A stretch of DNA of 64,000 nt, taken from positions 6,034,708 through 6,098,707 of the forward strand of contig JARWKL010000007.1 in NCBI GenBank assembly GCA_029961685.1, written 5' to 3'. The DNA is from Aristolochia californica. Its lineage: Eukaryota; Streptophyta; Magnoliopsida; Piperales; Aristolochiaceae. A program made the position numbers and the translations under genes. The notes beneath the pieces were generated by a model, which had not been told where the DNA came from, made no database searches, and saw only the letters and a list, made by a program, of their open reading frames with translations. Shown piece after piece: positions 45,852-57,204 of the stretch; the first letter of the stretch is position 1; each line of letters starts with the position of its first letter.

Positions 45852-46304
45852 TAATAATTGCAAAAAGGTCCTACGGTGTGATGGGCCTACTGCCCTGTGG
45901 CGGCGCATTGGTCCCGTATTTTACGAAAATGCCACTGAAGTTATTACATCCTGAGAATCCCTCGTCTCCTCGGTGAGCCGAAACGGGTGTCCGGCTTCTT
46001 TGCTATTGGAAATCGGCGTTCAGGGGAGAGGACGAAACGGGCTTCGCTCTCCTTTCTCCCACTTTCAGTCCGTGCGAGCAGAATCCTAGATGCTGCAAAC
46101 GGTTGACATGGATGCTAGAAAAGTGAGTTCTTTTGCTGCTGTTTGCATTCTTCAGCTAGCTTCGAGCTATACAAAGAGGTACTATACGCTGTCAGGAAAA
46201 AAGTTTTTGGAATTTTCTATTGATGACTTCTCGTCTTTCATCTCCTAATTTTGGTTACCGGGCAGCTTTTAGTGGTTGGGCGTCTTGGAGTTTGCTCGCA
46301 TGGA
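45852..46304. other. GC-richer segment with orphan exon-like start
   Basis: ATGGATGCTAGAAAA ends in a donor-like GTGAGT near 46122, preceded by GC-richer leader-like sequence (45940-46100). It resembles a first exon, but no following exon on this strand is visible before the OEP64 relic and the copia element. It may be a truncated gene start. Confidence 0.3.
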
Positions 46305-46583
46305 TCATGAGTGTTGAGTCATTTTGATGTGGTGAAGGTGAGTCCTTTTCTTCCTCAGCCTTTTCTCTGCTTGAAGTGCTGCCTTGTTTTGTAGCTCCAA
46401 AACTAGGACATGCTTGAAATCTAAAAAACCAATCGTGTTAATAATACAAAAAATGAATCACTATCTGGACTACGTAGAAATTGTTTTAATAAACACAGGA
46501 AACATGGTTTTTGCTCATTCAGTTTTGGGTCCCAAAAAAGGTTTTCAAGTGCTGGGGCCAAACATAATATCCAAATGTTGATT

Positions 46584-46778
46584 TGTTATGTTTAACCAAA
46601 TTATGGTATAGGGCCCATGTAATTTTCTCTATTTATCTTATGTACCCTAAGTTAGGAAACAGTAGGTTTTTAATAAAAAGAAAATCGGGAAACCGAGAGT
46701 CGTACGCTCTCGTCTTCTCCCTTCCCCTTTCGTCTTCTTCTCAATCCGATCCAGATTTTCAACCCAAAAATCCTAACA
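46584..46778 (+). repeat. 5' LTR of the copia element
   Basis: 195 bp, TGTTATG...CCTAACA. It is preceded by the target duplication TGATT (46579-46583). It is close to the 3' LTR; differences include a small indel around the gggccc block, a 2-base difference in gtcgtacgctc and two substitutions. Confidence 0.93.
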
Positions 46779-46781
46779 AAC

Positions 46782-46793
46782 TGGTATCAGAGC
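46782..46793 (+). promoter_or_regulatory. Primer-binding site (initiator tRNA-Met)
   Basis: TGGTATCAGAGC sits three bases after the 5' LTR, the standard plant copia primer site for minus-strand DNA synthesis. Confidence 0.9.
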
Positions 46794-47253
46794 GAGGTTA
46801 ATCAAATCTCGTTTTCGTTTTCGCTTGTCGTCCCATTTGAGAGCCGCCCTGAGAATTCCGATCGGAGCTTGCGTCGGAGCTGTAGGAGAAGCTCTGTTTT
46901 TGTTTTTTTTTCCCGACAGTTCTCTGTTTGCCATTTATCAGAGAAGAGAGAGTCCAAGGGACTCTCGTTGTTACCATATCCCAGATCCGTGGGACTCCTC
47001 GCCGTCGTTGTGGCCAGAACTGCCGTCGACGTTGTCGTTGTCGTCGCCGCAGGTACGGTTCGGATCTTACCGAACGCAGGGGCGCCGAAACTGATTTTTC
47101 GTGGCGCTGAAATCCCGATTTCGGGAGACATTTCATTAGCGTGAGGTATTTGTCCATTTGGGGGAGAAGAGCGCAGGCTTGCGCCGTGAGCGCTGCTCTC
47201 GGGGACATCGAGGTAATTTTAATTTTATGTGGATTGTGTGTTGGAAAATTTGA

Positions 47254-48267
47254 ATGGATATGTTGGGTAAATTTGATATTGAGAAGTACGATGGGAAGAC
47301 GAGTTTTGCACTGTGGCAAGTGCGGATGGCTGTTATTTTGTCAAGTCAAGGTGTCAAGGAAGCCATTTTTGGCCGAAATAAGATGTTTGATGCGGTATCA
47401 GATAAAAAGTGGAGAGAAATGGATGATAAAGCACTCTCCATTATCCAATTGTGTTTGAGCAATTTGTCATTGCAAGAGGTCCTATCGGAGAAAACCGCTA
47501 AGGGTTTGTGGGAAAAATTGGAGGACATCTATATGAAGAAGTCATTCACTAATCGGTTGCGGTTGAAGTTGCACCTCTACACCCTTCGCATGGTTGAAGG
47601 TACATCAATTTCCGATCATATTTCGGAGTTTGTATCTATTTTGAATGATTTAGATAAAATTGATGCTAAGGTAGAGGATGAAGATCAAGCCCTTTTGTTA
47701 TTGTGCTCATTACCCACATCTTATAAAGCTTTCAGAGACATGTTGATTTATAGTAGAGACAAGATTTCTCTTGAAGATGTCAAGAGCAATTTACAAGCCA
47801 AGATGCACATTGACAGTAACATGACCATTGTTGAGAAAGGGAGCCAAGGTGTTGGTTTGGTTGTGGATCGGGGTAGGCCAAGGGATCGATACTCCAAGGA
47901 TACAAGGACCCGTTCGAAGTCTAAACACAAGGATTTAACGTGTAATTATTGTAAGAAGAAGGGACACATTAAGGCCGATTGTTTCAAGCTTAAAAACAAA
48001 CAAAAGGCGGATACCAAAGGTTCTTCTTCGGAGGCAAATGTGGCCGAGTGTGACACGATTGATACTCTTTGTGTGGTAGATACAAATGTTGATGACAAAC
48101 ATTGTTGGGTCATGGATACGGGTGTTTCACAACATATGACTCCTTATAGAGATTGGTTTGAGACCTATGAGCCTATGGATGGTAAGGTACTTATGGGTAA
48201 CAACAATGTGTGTAAGGTTGCCGGAGTTGGTTCAGTGACAATTAGGTTCCATGGTGGAAATGTCTGA
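47254..48267 (+). CDS. Copia gag-protease (ends at a single in-frame TGA)
   Basis: 337 residues from ATG at 47254. Gag domain (UBN2-like, FALWQVRMAVIL, LWEKLEDIYM), a zinc knuckle CNYCKKKGHIKADC, and the protease active site MDTGVSQHM. The frame ends at TGA 48265-48267 and the downstream polyprotein continues in the same frame after one more codon, so a single nonsense change separates gag-protease from the rest. Confidence 0.93.
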   Translation: MDMLGKFDIEKYDGKTSFALWQVRMAVILSSQGVKEAIFGRNKMFDAVSDKKWREMDDKALSIIQLCLSNLSLQEVLSEKTAKGLWEKLEDIYMKKSFTNRLRLKLHLYTLRMVEGTSISDHISEFVSILNDLDKIDAKVEDEDQALLLLCSLPTSYKAFRDMLIYSRDKISLEDVKSNLQAKMHIDSNMTIVEKGSQGVGLVVDRGRPRDRYSKDTRTRSKSKHKDLTCNYCKKKGHIKADCFKLKNKQKADTKGSSSEANVAECDTIDTLCVVDTNVDDKHCWVMDTGVSQHMTPYRDWFETYEPMDGKVLMGNNNVCKVAGVGSVTIRFHGGNV

Positions 48268-48270
48268 AGA

Positions 48271-51168
48271 TTGATGGGTGTAAGGCATATACCTGATTTG
48301 ACGAAGAATTTGATTTCTTTAGGGTCGCTTGAGGAAAAGGGTTGCAAATTCCAAAGCGAAGGTGGAGTTCTTAGAGTTTCTAAAGGTGCTCTCACAATCA
48401 TGAAGGCAAAGCGGATTGGAACTCTTTATTTCCTACAAGGTTCCACGGTCACGGGTTCAACCGCCATTGCACATTCGGGTACTATCTCGGATGCGGATGC
48501 TACAAGGTTGTGGCATATGAGATTGGGGCATATGAGTGAGAGAGGAATGACCATTTTGAGCAAGAGAGGCTTGTTGTGTGGCCAATGCACGGGTAACTTA
48601 GAGTTTTGTGAACATTGTGTTTTTGGCAAGCATAAGAGGTTGAACTTCTCCACTGCCATTCATTTGACCAAGGGAACATTGGACTACATTCATTCGGATC
48701 TTTGGGGACCTCGTGAGCCATCCAGTGGTAATGGTTCTCGTTACATGCTTACTTTCATTGATGATTTTTCAAGGAAGGTTTGGGTCTATTTTTTTAAAGA
48801 GAAAAGTGAAGTGTTCCGCACATTCCGAGAATGGAAATCACTTTTAGAAAACCAAACGGGAAAGAAAGTAAAGAGGTTGAGAACCGATAATGGCTTAGAG
48901 TTTTGCAACCGGGAGTTTGATAATTTTTGCAAGACTGAAGGAATTGTTCGGCACAAGACAGTGGTCAACACTCCACAACAAAATGGTGTTGCAGAAAGGA
49001 TGAATAGGACACTACTTGAGAGAGCTAGGAGTATGTTTTCCAATGCGGATTTGGGTAAGGAGTTTTGGGCGGAAGTTGTCAACACAGCATGCCATTTGGT
49101 GAATCGATCTCCTACCACTTCAATTGAGTGCAAAACGCCCGAGGAGGTGTGGTCGGGTAAGCCGGCCGATTATTCCAGTTTGAGGGTGTTTGGTTGTCCC
49201 GCATATGCTCATGTGAATGAAGGAAAGTTAGAGCCTAGATCGAAGAAATGTGTTTTTCTTGGGTATCCCGAAAATGTGAAGGGGTATAGATTGTGGTGTC
49301 CCAAATCATCCAAGTTTCTCATATCTAGAGATGTCATTTTCAACGAGTTGGCAATGTTGAAAGAAATAGATGTTGCACCTGAGCCGACTATTAAGAAAAA
49401 TGAGACAGTTGCAAAGATGGTGGATTTCGAAGTTTCGGTCCAAGAAGGTGATGAGGCAACGTCACATGATGATGTGACAGGTCAAGACGATGCACAACCA
49501 TATTTATTGGCAAAGGACCGCGCTAGAAGAGAAATTCGACCACCCACCAGGTATGGACACTCTGATTTTGCTTATTGTTTGGCAGTTGCCGAAGATGTGG
49601 AGTATAGTGAGCCATCCTCCTACAAGGAAGCCATTTCTTCTATGAATGCGGCTGAGTGGGTTGCCGCGATGAATGAAGAGTTACAATCACTACAACAAAA
49701 TGAGACTTGGTCTCTTGTGAAGCCTCCTAGTGATAAGAGGATTGTGGGTTGCAAGTGGGTGTACAAGAGAAAGATTGATGGCTCAAATCTCGCGGATTTC
49801 CGATACAAGGCAAGGTTTGTGGCTAAAGGCTATAGCCAAGTCCAAGGCGTAGATTTCAATGATGTATTCTCTCCCGTGGTAAGACATACCTCCATTCGAG
49901 TTTTGCTCTCTTTAGTGGCAATGCAGGATTTGGAGTTGGAGCAAATGGATGTGAAAACTGCATTCTTGCATGGTGATTTGGAGGAGCAAATTTACATGAG
50001 TCAACCGGAGGGTTTTAAGGTGGTGGGAAAGGAGGACCGTGTGTGTCTTTTGAAGAAGTCCCTTTATGGCCTTAAGCAATCACCACGGCAATGGTACAAG
50101 AAGTTTGACTCATTCATGGTGAGTATTGATTTTCACCGTTCCAATTATGATAGTTGTGTCTATTTCAAAAAGTTGAATGGTGGTGAGTTCATCTACTTGA
50201 TGCTTTATGTGGATGACATGTTGATTGCATCCTCTAACTTGAAAGAAGTTAGGAGGTTGAAAGAGGAATTGAGTTCGGTATTTGAGATGAAAAATTTGGG
50301 GGCTGCCAAAAGGATTCTCGGGATGGAGATCACAAGGGATCGGCCCAATAGAAAATTGTTCCTTTCACAAAAGAGTTTTGCCGAAAAAGTGTTATGCCTG
50401 TTTGGCATGGAGAAAGCTAAGGGTGTTTCAACTCCTCTTGCGGTGCATTTCAAGCTTTCGGCAGATTTAAGCCCAAAATCCGATGATGAGAAGAAATATA
50501 TGGAGAAGATTCCATATTCGAGTATGGTCGGGAGTCTCATGTACTTGATGGTGTGTACTCGACCCGACATTGCTCAAGCTGTTAGTGTGGTAGGTAGATA
50601 TCTCTCTTGTCTTGGAAAAGGGCACTGGGCAGCAGTGAAGTGGATTTTTCGCTATTTGAAAGGTACCATTGATGCTCGTTTGGAATTTGGAAATGGTAAC
50701 AAGGCACTATTTGGTTTTGTGGATGCGGATTTTGCCGGTGATTTAGACAAGAAGCGTTCCTTGACAGGATATATTTTTACTTTTGGAGATTGTGCAATTA
50801 GTTGGAAGTCTACACTTCAAGCCACTGTTGCACTCTCAAGTACCGAGGCCGAATACATGGCAATTACAGAGGCTATCAAGGAAGCTATTTGGCTCAAGGC
50901 GTTTGTTGGTGAGATGTCTTCTATCGAGGGTCCTATTACAGTGCATTGTGACAACCAAAGCGCCATTCATTTGACAAAGGACCGCATGTATCATGAGAAG
51001 ACGAAACACATTGATATTCGGTATCATTTTGTTCGAGATGTGATCTCGGATGGTAAGGTTGTCGTGAAGAAGATTGGTACCGAGTCAAATCCAGCCGATA
51101 TGCTCACAAAGCCTCTTCCAATTGCAAAATTCAAGTTTTGTTCAGGTTTGGTGTCGGTTTGTTTCTAG
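48271..51168 (+). CDS. Copia integrase-reverse transcriptase-RNase H
   Basis: About 965 residues, same frame as the gag-protease part. Integrase HHCC finger ([22 protein letters not shown]), D,D,E core ([25 protein letters not shown]), reverse transcriptase ([10 protein letters not shown]) and RNase H ([39 protein letters not shown]), ending in TAG just before the purine tract. All catalytic residues seem kept. Without the stop at 48265 this would be one polyprotein; with it, translation of this part would need readthrough or reinitiation. Confidence 0.94.
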   Translation: MMGVRHIPDLTKNLISLGSLEEKGCKFQSEGGVLRVSKGALTIMKAKRIGTLYFLQGSTVTGSTAIAHSGTISDADATRLWHMRLGHMSERGMTILSKRGLLCGQCTGNLEFCEHCVFGKHKRLNFSTAIHLTKGTLDYIHSDLWGPREPSSGNGSRYMLTFIDDFSRKVWVYFFKEKSEVFRTFREWKSLLENQTGKKVKRLRTDNGLEFCNREFDNFCKTEGIVRHKTVVNTPQQNGVAERMNRTLLERARSMFSNADLGKEFWAEVVNTACHLVNRSPTTSIECKTPEEVWSGKPADYSSLRVFGCPAYAHVNEGKLEPRSKKCVFLGYPENVKGYRLWCPKSSKFLISRDVIFNELAMLKEIDVAPEPTIKKNETVAKMVDFEVSVQEGDEATSHDDVTGQDDAQPYLLAKDRARREIRPPTRYGHSDFAYCLAVAEDVEYSEPSSYKEAISSMNAAEWVAAMNEELQSLQQNETWSLVKPPSDKRIVGCKWVYKRKIDGSNLADFRYKARFVAKGYSQVQGVDFNDVFSPVVRHTSIRVLLSLVAMQDLELEQMDVKTAFLHGDLEEQIYMSQPEGFKVVGKEDRVCLLKKSLYGLKQSPRQWYKKFDSFMVSIDFHRSNYDSCVYFKKLNGGEFIYLMLYVDDMLIASSNLKEVRRLKEELSSVFEMKNLGAAKRILGMEITRDRPNRKLFLSQKSFAEKVLCLFGMEKAKGVSTPLAVHFKLSADLSPKSDDEKKYMEKIPYSSMVGSLMYLMVCTRPDIAQAVSVVGRYLSCLGKGHWAAVKWIFRYLKGTIDARLEFGNGNKALFGFVDADFAGDLDKKRSLTGYIFTFGDCAISWKSTLQATVALSSTEAEYMAITEAIKEAIWLKAFVGEMSSIEGPITVHCDNQSAIHLTKDRMYHEKTKHIDIRYHFVRDVISDGKVVVKKIGTESNPADMLTKPLPIAKFKFCSGLVSVCF

Positions 51169-51247
51169 CATGTTGCTAGTATATCTTTATGTTTGTTTTT
51201 GTTTAGGTTACGTTTGTTTTAGATGCAATTTGGTTCAAGGTGGAGAT

Positions 51248-51450
51248 TGTTATGTTTAACCAAATTATGGTGTGAGGCCCAGTGGGCCTATGTAATTTTC
51301 TCTATTTGTCTTATGTACCCTAAGTTAGGAAACAGTAGGTTTTTAATAAAAAGAAAATCGGGAAACCGAGAGTCGTCGCTCTCGTCTTCTCCCTTCCCCT
51401 TTCGTCTTCTTCTCGATCCGATCCAGATTTTCAACCCAAAAATCCTAACA
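51248..51450 (+). repeat. 3' LTR of the copia element
   Basis: 203 bp, TGTTATG...CCTAACA, followed by target duplication TGATT (51451-51455). Confidence 0.93.
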
Positions 51451-52999
51451 TGATTGGTATGCATGACGTGCTTTATGTAGCAGATAAATATACCACAATC
51501 GTCATTGTAAATTCTCAAAAGTAGCAGTAAGATGAGGGTCTCACCTTGAGCAGCTTCTTTGTAATAAAGCAGCATTTCCCTGGCTGTTCCTCGCCTCAGA
51601 TACGATTTCACATTCTGCAGATAAAACAAAACACAGTATATTAGATTTAGGAGTATATTTCTGCATCTGACTGTTTTTAGCACTTATTGCATTGAAACCA
51701 GTGCTAAAGAAGAGTAAAATTAAGGCCAGCTGGTAATCTATAAACTACTACAACCCTTCAGAAATACTTTTTTGTAACCTCACTTGCTTGAGAAACCACA
51801 AATACCCACGAATCATCCTATGATGCAATTTTTCCTTTTCAATTTTCAATAACTAAACTTACAGAAACCACATATGTGATACTGACAGTGGAAAGTATTT
51901 CACAGCACAAAATGTATGCAAATGGTAGCGTTTGAATCCAGATTCCACCTTTTTATCAAGTGAAATTGCTTGTGTGCAATCTGCATCAGCTTGTTGGAAA
52001 CTGCACCAATTGTAATCAGTTTGTAAAGTGAATGCCAAATTTTAAGAGCAAAATCTGATTGACAACTGACAAATGCCCTAAATAGATCATACCATCCAAG
52101 CTCTAAATAAGCAGCTGCCCGGTTGGAATAGTAGGTTGCATTTGTACTATTAAACTTAATAGCTTCACTGTAGAAGTTTACAGCTTTGTTCCACTGTCTT
52201 CCCTTAAAAGCTGCATTCCCCTGAAAAAGAATAACGACAATAACAATTTGTGTTAAATGAAGTCTACTGTAGAATGTATGCTTTCCAAGAGAGAATCACC
52301 TCAAACATCATTTCTTTATAAACCGAAACAAAAAAAATTAAACAAATCTTTCTTACATTAAAAAAATCAAAATAAAATGTTGAATCATTTTAAAAAAAGT
52401 GAAATAAATTGCAGAGGAATAGTACTTTTTCTTTCAAGAGTTCTGAAGTGTCCATGTCCCCATCAGTATCTAGCACATGCACTGAATTTGAAGCAATGCT
52501 GACTTGTTCTTGGAGAGATGAATTTATATCCAAAACAGTATCAAGAAGAAATTTATCAGCTTCATGCGCAGCTATAAATGAAACAGAGACTGACAAGCCT
52601 TCATGTTTTCCAAGAGGAACAGTAACCTGAAAACAGGAAGTAATAAGTTAATTAAGACATTTTCGAAAAAGAACATAAATAAGGCTACTCTCAAAGTCCC
52701 CACAAATTGTTCTTTACATGTTTACATGTGCCATTATTTACTATACCTGACAACAGCCTGACATTGCTGCAATACTCTATAATGTTAATGTTCTATCATG
52801 GAACTCACTGGACAGTTTTCTTTGAATTCAGTTTAAGAGGATCTGGTGCTGTTGGAATGACTAGTATTCTATCATCCTGGGGAAGGAATGAGTAATAATA
52901 ATCAACAAGAAATAATTGAAGAAATAAATGCTACAAGTAAACTTAATTGGCTGATTGAAATCATACAGAATTCAAACCAAGTTCAACATAAGGTCCCCA

Positions 53000-53345
53000 T
53001 CCCAACATCCTGCTACATGATTCCGGCATCCTTCCGCACAGCAGTAACAAGGGATGCTCAGGATCGCCCGCCGCTAGGCTCCTCTTAGCGAGTCCGGGCC
53101 CCTCCGGTACTGCGATCCGTGTCCCCACATATGCATCTGTTAATATATGTAAACGCCCATTTTGCGGAAACTGAATCGATAATATGAGCTATCTGATAGA
53201 GATCAAGATGATCAGGTCAAGAGAAGTTGAGATTGTATCAACTTCTACCTCTACAGTTATTTACACGTGTAACTCTACATTCATGTAAATCCTTTTATCA
53301 TTTTGTAACTATAAATACATGTATCAATGAAGCCACTTAAAGAAA
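53000..53345. other. Insertion-like segment in an OEP64 intron
   Basis: A GC-rich patch (53060-53120: ccgccgctaggctcc.., gagtccgggcccctccgg) unlike its AT-rich surroundings is followed by a segment starting tgttaatatatg with a tataaatac box near 53312. It could be a solo LTR of an unrecognised element. No target duplication was found. Confidence 0.3.
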
Positions 53346-53601
53346 AAATGTCACTTTAAGATGACAAACCTGAGAAGTTTAGAAAAGCATATGAGTCTCA
53401 GTCAAATGTAAATTGAAAAGTGTAAGACTGTACCTTCAAGAGACCGTTGAGTGCTGCACGCATTTCAGCCCTGACTTTATAAAAGGACTTAATATTCTCA
53501 TGAGTGGAGTTTACTGCAGCAAGAACATGGGTAGAGATATCAGACCTAACTTGGGTTTAACTGTTTTAACCCATTCTTCATGGTTTGATTTGAACTCATA
53601 T

Positions 53602-55068
53602 CTGGAAAAAGTAACAGATGTGATATATGATGGTCAGACTATGTAAATACAAACTTTTACAAATGACTGACGAAAACAAATGTGCCAGGGCTACCTTCAT
53701 GCCCACAGCACCTTCTAAAAGGTGAAAACAACTTAATTTATTCATTGGACAACAGAAACTGGAAAAAAGATTAATGAAGCATATCCCACTGGGAATAGTA
53801 GAACAACAATTATTGGAAAAAATTATATAAAACCAAAAGAAAAGAAGAGACCAGAGAATACATAGAGAGGATAAAAAGATTATGCTACAAAAGCACAGTA
53901 AGTGATATGTCCTTCCAGATGACTTTAAAGGAAAAATATTTAAATAAGTCTTTAAGAGGAAACGTTAAGTATGAGATTCCCAACCTTGTCGATGTAACTA
54001 TCATTAGTACTCAAGGAATCAGGAAACTAAGAATGGCATTTTAAAAGAGAAAGGACAAGTGCAAACAAAACCTACTAGTAACACCAGAACAGAAGTGCAG
54101 ACAGTATGTTGAAGAACAAAAACAACATAGAGAAGACTCAGTCAAGCACTTATGAACTGAAGACAGGATGCAAAAGAGAAACTAAGAAGAATAGGATCTG
54201 CGAGAGATCCAAAAAAACTGAAAAATGCATTTACTTATCAGAAGCAAATTCATTTGGAAGCACGTTGGAAGCAGTTGCAAGACTTTCTCCAAATAACCCT
54301 ATTATTAAATTTGTCATTATGTTGTTCAATGCTCTCTTTTATTTTTTTTCAAAAGGAGGAGCAAATGAGGATTCATTAATAGACAAAAAAAAAAAGTCTC
54401 GCAAAAAGAGATATAAAAGAGAGAATAGAAAAACTACGCCCCACAGAAAAGAAAAAGAGAAATTACTATTACAAAAATAGATCTCCCGCACAAGGTATCA
54501 TTAGGACAAAGCATTCATAACCATGAAATCAGATAAGTAGTTGATCCTACGGCAATAAGACCAAGAGAAGATCAATAGCATGTAGATGTCCTTCATCACC
54601 TCAGAAATCTGAAGAAAACATGGGGAAGGTATTCTATCTAACATCCACTTCATGACGACTACAGAGTCCCCTTCAACAACAAGGGCTTCATGTACCTTTA
54701 ATTGGTAAGTATTGATCCAGGAATAGCAATATGGTGTGCTTATTAATTGGAAAAAAGTCTCCTAACTACAACTAGCCATTTTTTGATAGACAAGGACCCA
54801 ACTTTAACAAGATAAAAAAATATATGATAGGCCTCCACGCATAAACTATCACATATAAGAAGCTAGAAATAAGGCCCACATAGGGAAGTTAAGCATAATC
54901 CCACAATACTGTAGAACTAGAATTATCTTGTGTTTATTAGTTGAGAAGAATCCTTCCAACTTCAGCTAGTCATTATGGGACCCAGATAGCCTTAACATTC
55001 AATTAAATTATTAACAGCAGATATAATATCAATTCATGAACATTACATTGCCAGCATAATCTCTGCAT
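53602..55068. other. OEP64 intron sequence, A-rich, nothing else recognised
   Basis: Part of the large intron. The A-rich open frame at 54106-54480 is Lys-rich and looks spurious. Confidence 0.45.
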
Positions 55069-56970
55069 GAGGCCCCTAGTATCACGTGGTTAGATTTGGG
55101 CTAAGTCCGTCTAGCCCAGCGGAATATCTACCCCGTGCGGCCTAGTCCTTCCAAAGAACTAGTCAGCCTCCTTGAGCCTCGGATCCTCCAACCAATACTT
55201 CACACAAGAAGTTGCAAGCCAAATGGGACAATGAAAAGACCAAGATATAGAAGAGAAAAGCCTACTTTGTATTGAGAATACAAGATTACAAAGGGTGGCC
55301 AAACACTCTTGAAGGCCAAGGCTAAAAACTCTCTCTATACACTAAAAGAGTAAAGAAGGCTAAAGATTTTTCGACCTCTTTACAATGGGAGAGGCCTCTC
55401 TATTTATAGCCTCTCCCCTGGCCTTTAGAAATCTCTAAAAACGCCCAGAAATCCGTCAGATCCCAAAAATTCGGTTTCTGGCGTCAGGGGCGCCCTGGTC
55501 AGGCGGGCGCCTGGCGACCTGGTCCTGGGGAAACCCCATTTCGCGCGCAGGCGCTTGGCTGCGCCTGGCCTGTCACACGCGCGCCTGCGCCTGGAGTCCT
55601 GCCGTGCGCACGTTGGCACTTGGCGTCCTGAGGAAACCCCATTTCGCCCCACCTGGAGTCCTGGTCGCGCCCCAGCAACCCCATTTCGCCCCGCCTGGGA
55701 TCCTGGTCGCGTGCAACCCCATTTCGCCCCGCTAGGTGTGTCTGCTGGCGTGCTGCCTTGTGTCTGAGCTGGCTGTTGGGGTTGTTGTGTACCTTGTTGT
55801 TTTGCCATCCGTTTGGCAAGCTCAAGTGTGTCTTCTTTTGCTGAAGTTGATGTCGGGCTAGCCATATGTGTGCGCCCCTCTGGGCCGTGCCATTGCACTT
55901 GGCCTTGGCCGATGCTGCTATTGCTGTGCACTGGACTTGCACAGTCTTTTGCCTTGGTGTTTGGCCACACCATGACTTCATCCTCCGTCTCATACTCCTA
56001 CCGCCATAAGGCAAATGCCCTCGTCTGCAACCCCTGGCGATAGTCGGCTACCTCCTTTTCGAACTGCCATAACTCGGCAGCGTCTTGCCATGTTGCCTCG
56101 CTTTCCAGTTGACCTTGCCACTTGACCAAGTATTGCGTCCTCCGGGGCTTGCCCCTTTGGCGTTCCTCTCGGTCAACAATAATATACTCTACCCTATTGT
56201 CAAAGGTAGTAGATATATCCATGGGAGCTCTTGGGTCAACTACTCTATCCGGGTCCGAGTCTTCAAAATAAGGTTTAAGGTTCGATACATGAAAAACATT
56301 GTGGAACTTAAACCTTTATGGCAGCTGCAATTTGTAGGCAAGGTTGCCCACACGTTCAATGATAGGAAAGAGTCCTTCATATTTCTTCAAAAGACCTTTG
56401 TTCCTGCTTCTTAGGTGACGAAATTGCTCAGGTCTGAGTTTGAGAAGGACCTGGTCACCGATATTGAAAGAAGACTCCCTCCTCTTCAAATCAGCATGTT
56501 TCTTCATCTTTTTAGCTGCCTTATGCAATAAGACCCATGCCAGCTCCATTTTCTCTTTCCACCTCTTCGCCAACTGATGAGCTGCTGGACTTTTCCGTGA
56601 AGTGTCTGGAAAGAGACTTGTGGGAGAACAAAGGCTGTCGTCCTGTCGCCAACTCGAAAGGACTATGCCCGGTTGATTCCGATTTCTGCAAATTGTATGA
56701 AAACTGGACCACGTCTAACAAGTCTGGATGCAGGGCCAGCCATATGTGTGCACCCCTCTGGGCTGTGCCATTGCACTTGGCCTTGGCCGATGCTGCTATT
56801 GCTGTGCACTGGACTTGCACAGTCTTTTGCCTTGGTGTCTGGCCACACCATGGCTTCATCCTCCGTCTCACCTAGCCTCTTGTTGAATAACCTCGGAAAC
56901 AACTCAAGATGTCCAATATATTTGTAATTATATAACTTCAAACTGCCAACGGTATTCAAAGTAATCCCCA
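55069..56970 (-). mobile_element. Ty3/gypsy chromovirus fragment (3' end plus LTR)
   Basis: Minus strand, in order: integrase core end (FSYNLQKSESTGHSPFELATGRQP, about 56.7 kb), integrase C-terminal region (FNIGDQVLLKLRPEQFRHLR), chromodomain (VEYIIVDREERQRGKPRRTQ, then LVKWQGQ, ATWQDAAELWQF; 56222-55998) and then an LTR-like region with a TATA box (ctataaatagagagg) and a Pro/Ala/Gly-coding GC-rich stretch (55500-55740). A ~130-bp block recurs at 55861-55990 and 56743-56875. The LTR probably ends near 55069. Gag, protease, RT and RNase H are missing. It lies within an OEP64 intron, same strand as that gene. Confidence 0.8.
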
Positions 56971-57204
56971 CATAGGATGCAGTTCAAGAAATGTACCGAG
57001 TTTTCAAATGTATAGAGTGAAAGCTCAATCAAGGGCGCATTAAATGGTGATTATGAGAGGGGAAGACTAAGCTAAAATGCTCAAATATAAGGCCTACTAT
57101 TCATGAAGTAGTACACTGTTATTGCTTTCTATTCCTTTTCTTTCCAGAAAATGAGAAGAAAGAAAAAAAACTTTGGAACCAAGGAAAGGACCAGCACTCA
57201 CAAG

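Larger units (their letters stand above)
46584..51450 (+). mobile_element. Nearly intact Ty1/copia retrotransposon (TNT1/Tork-type), 4.87 kb
   Basis: Two LTRs (46584-46778, 51248-51450) are flanked by perfect 5-bp duplications TGATT (46579-46583 and 51451-51455). A tRNA-Met primer site TGGTATCAGAGC (46782-46793) follows the 5' LTR and a purine tract (aaggtggagat) precedes the 3' LTR. Coding capacity is complete apart from one in-frame stop. It lies opposite in strand to the OEP64 relic, within that gene's last intron. Low LTR divergence suggests a fairly recent insertion. Confidence 0.95.

Noticed and set aside
54106..54480. Lys/Arg-rich open frame in the OEP64 intron
   Set aside because: A-rich low-complexity sequence with no homology or splice support.
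55425..56014. Long Gly/Pro/Arg-rich minus-strand frames
   Set aside because: They cover the GC-rich LTR region and a duplicated gypsy block, not a host gene.
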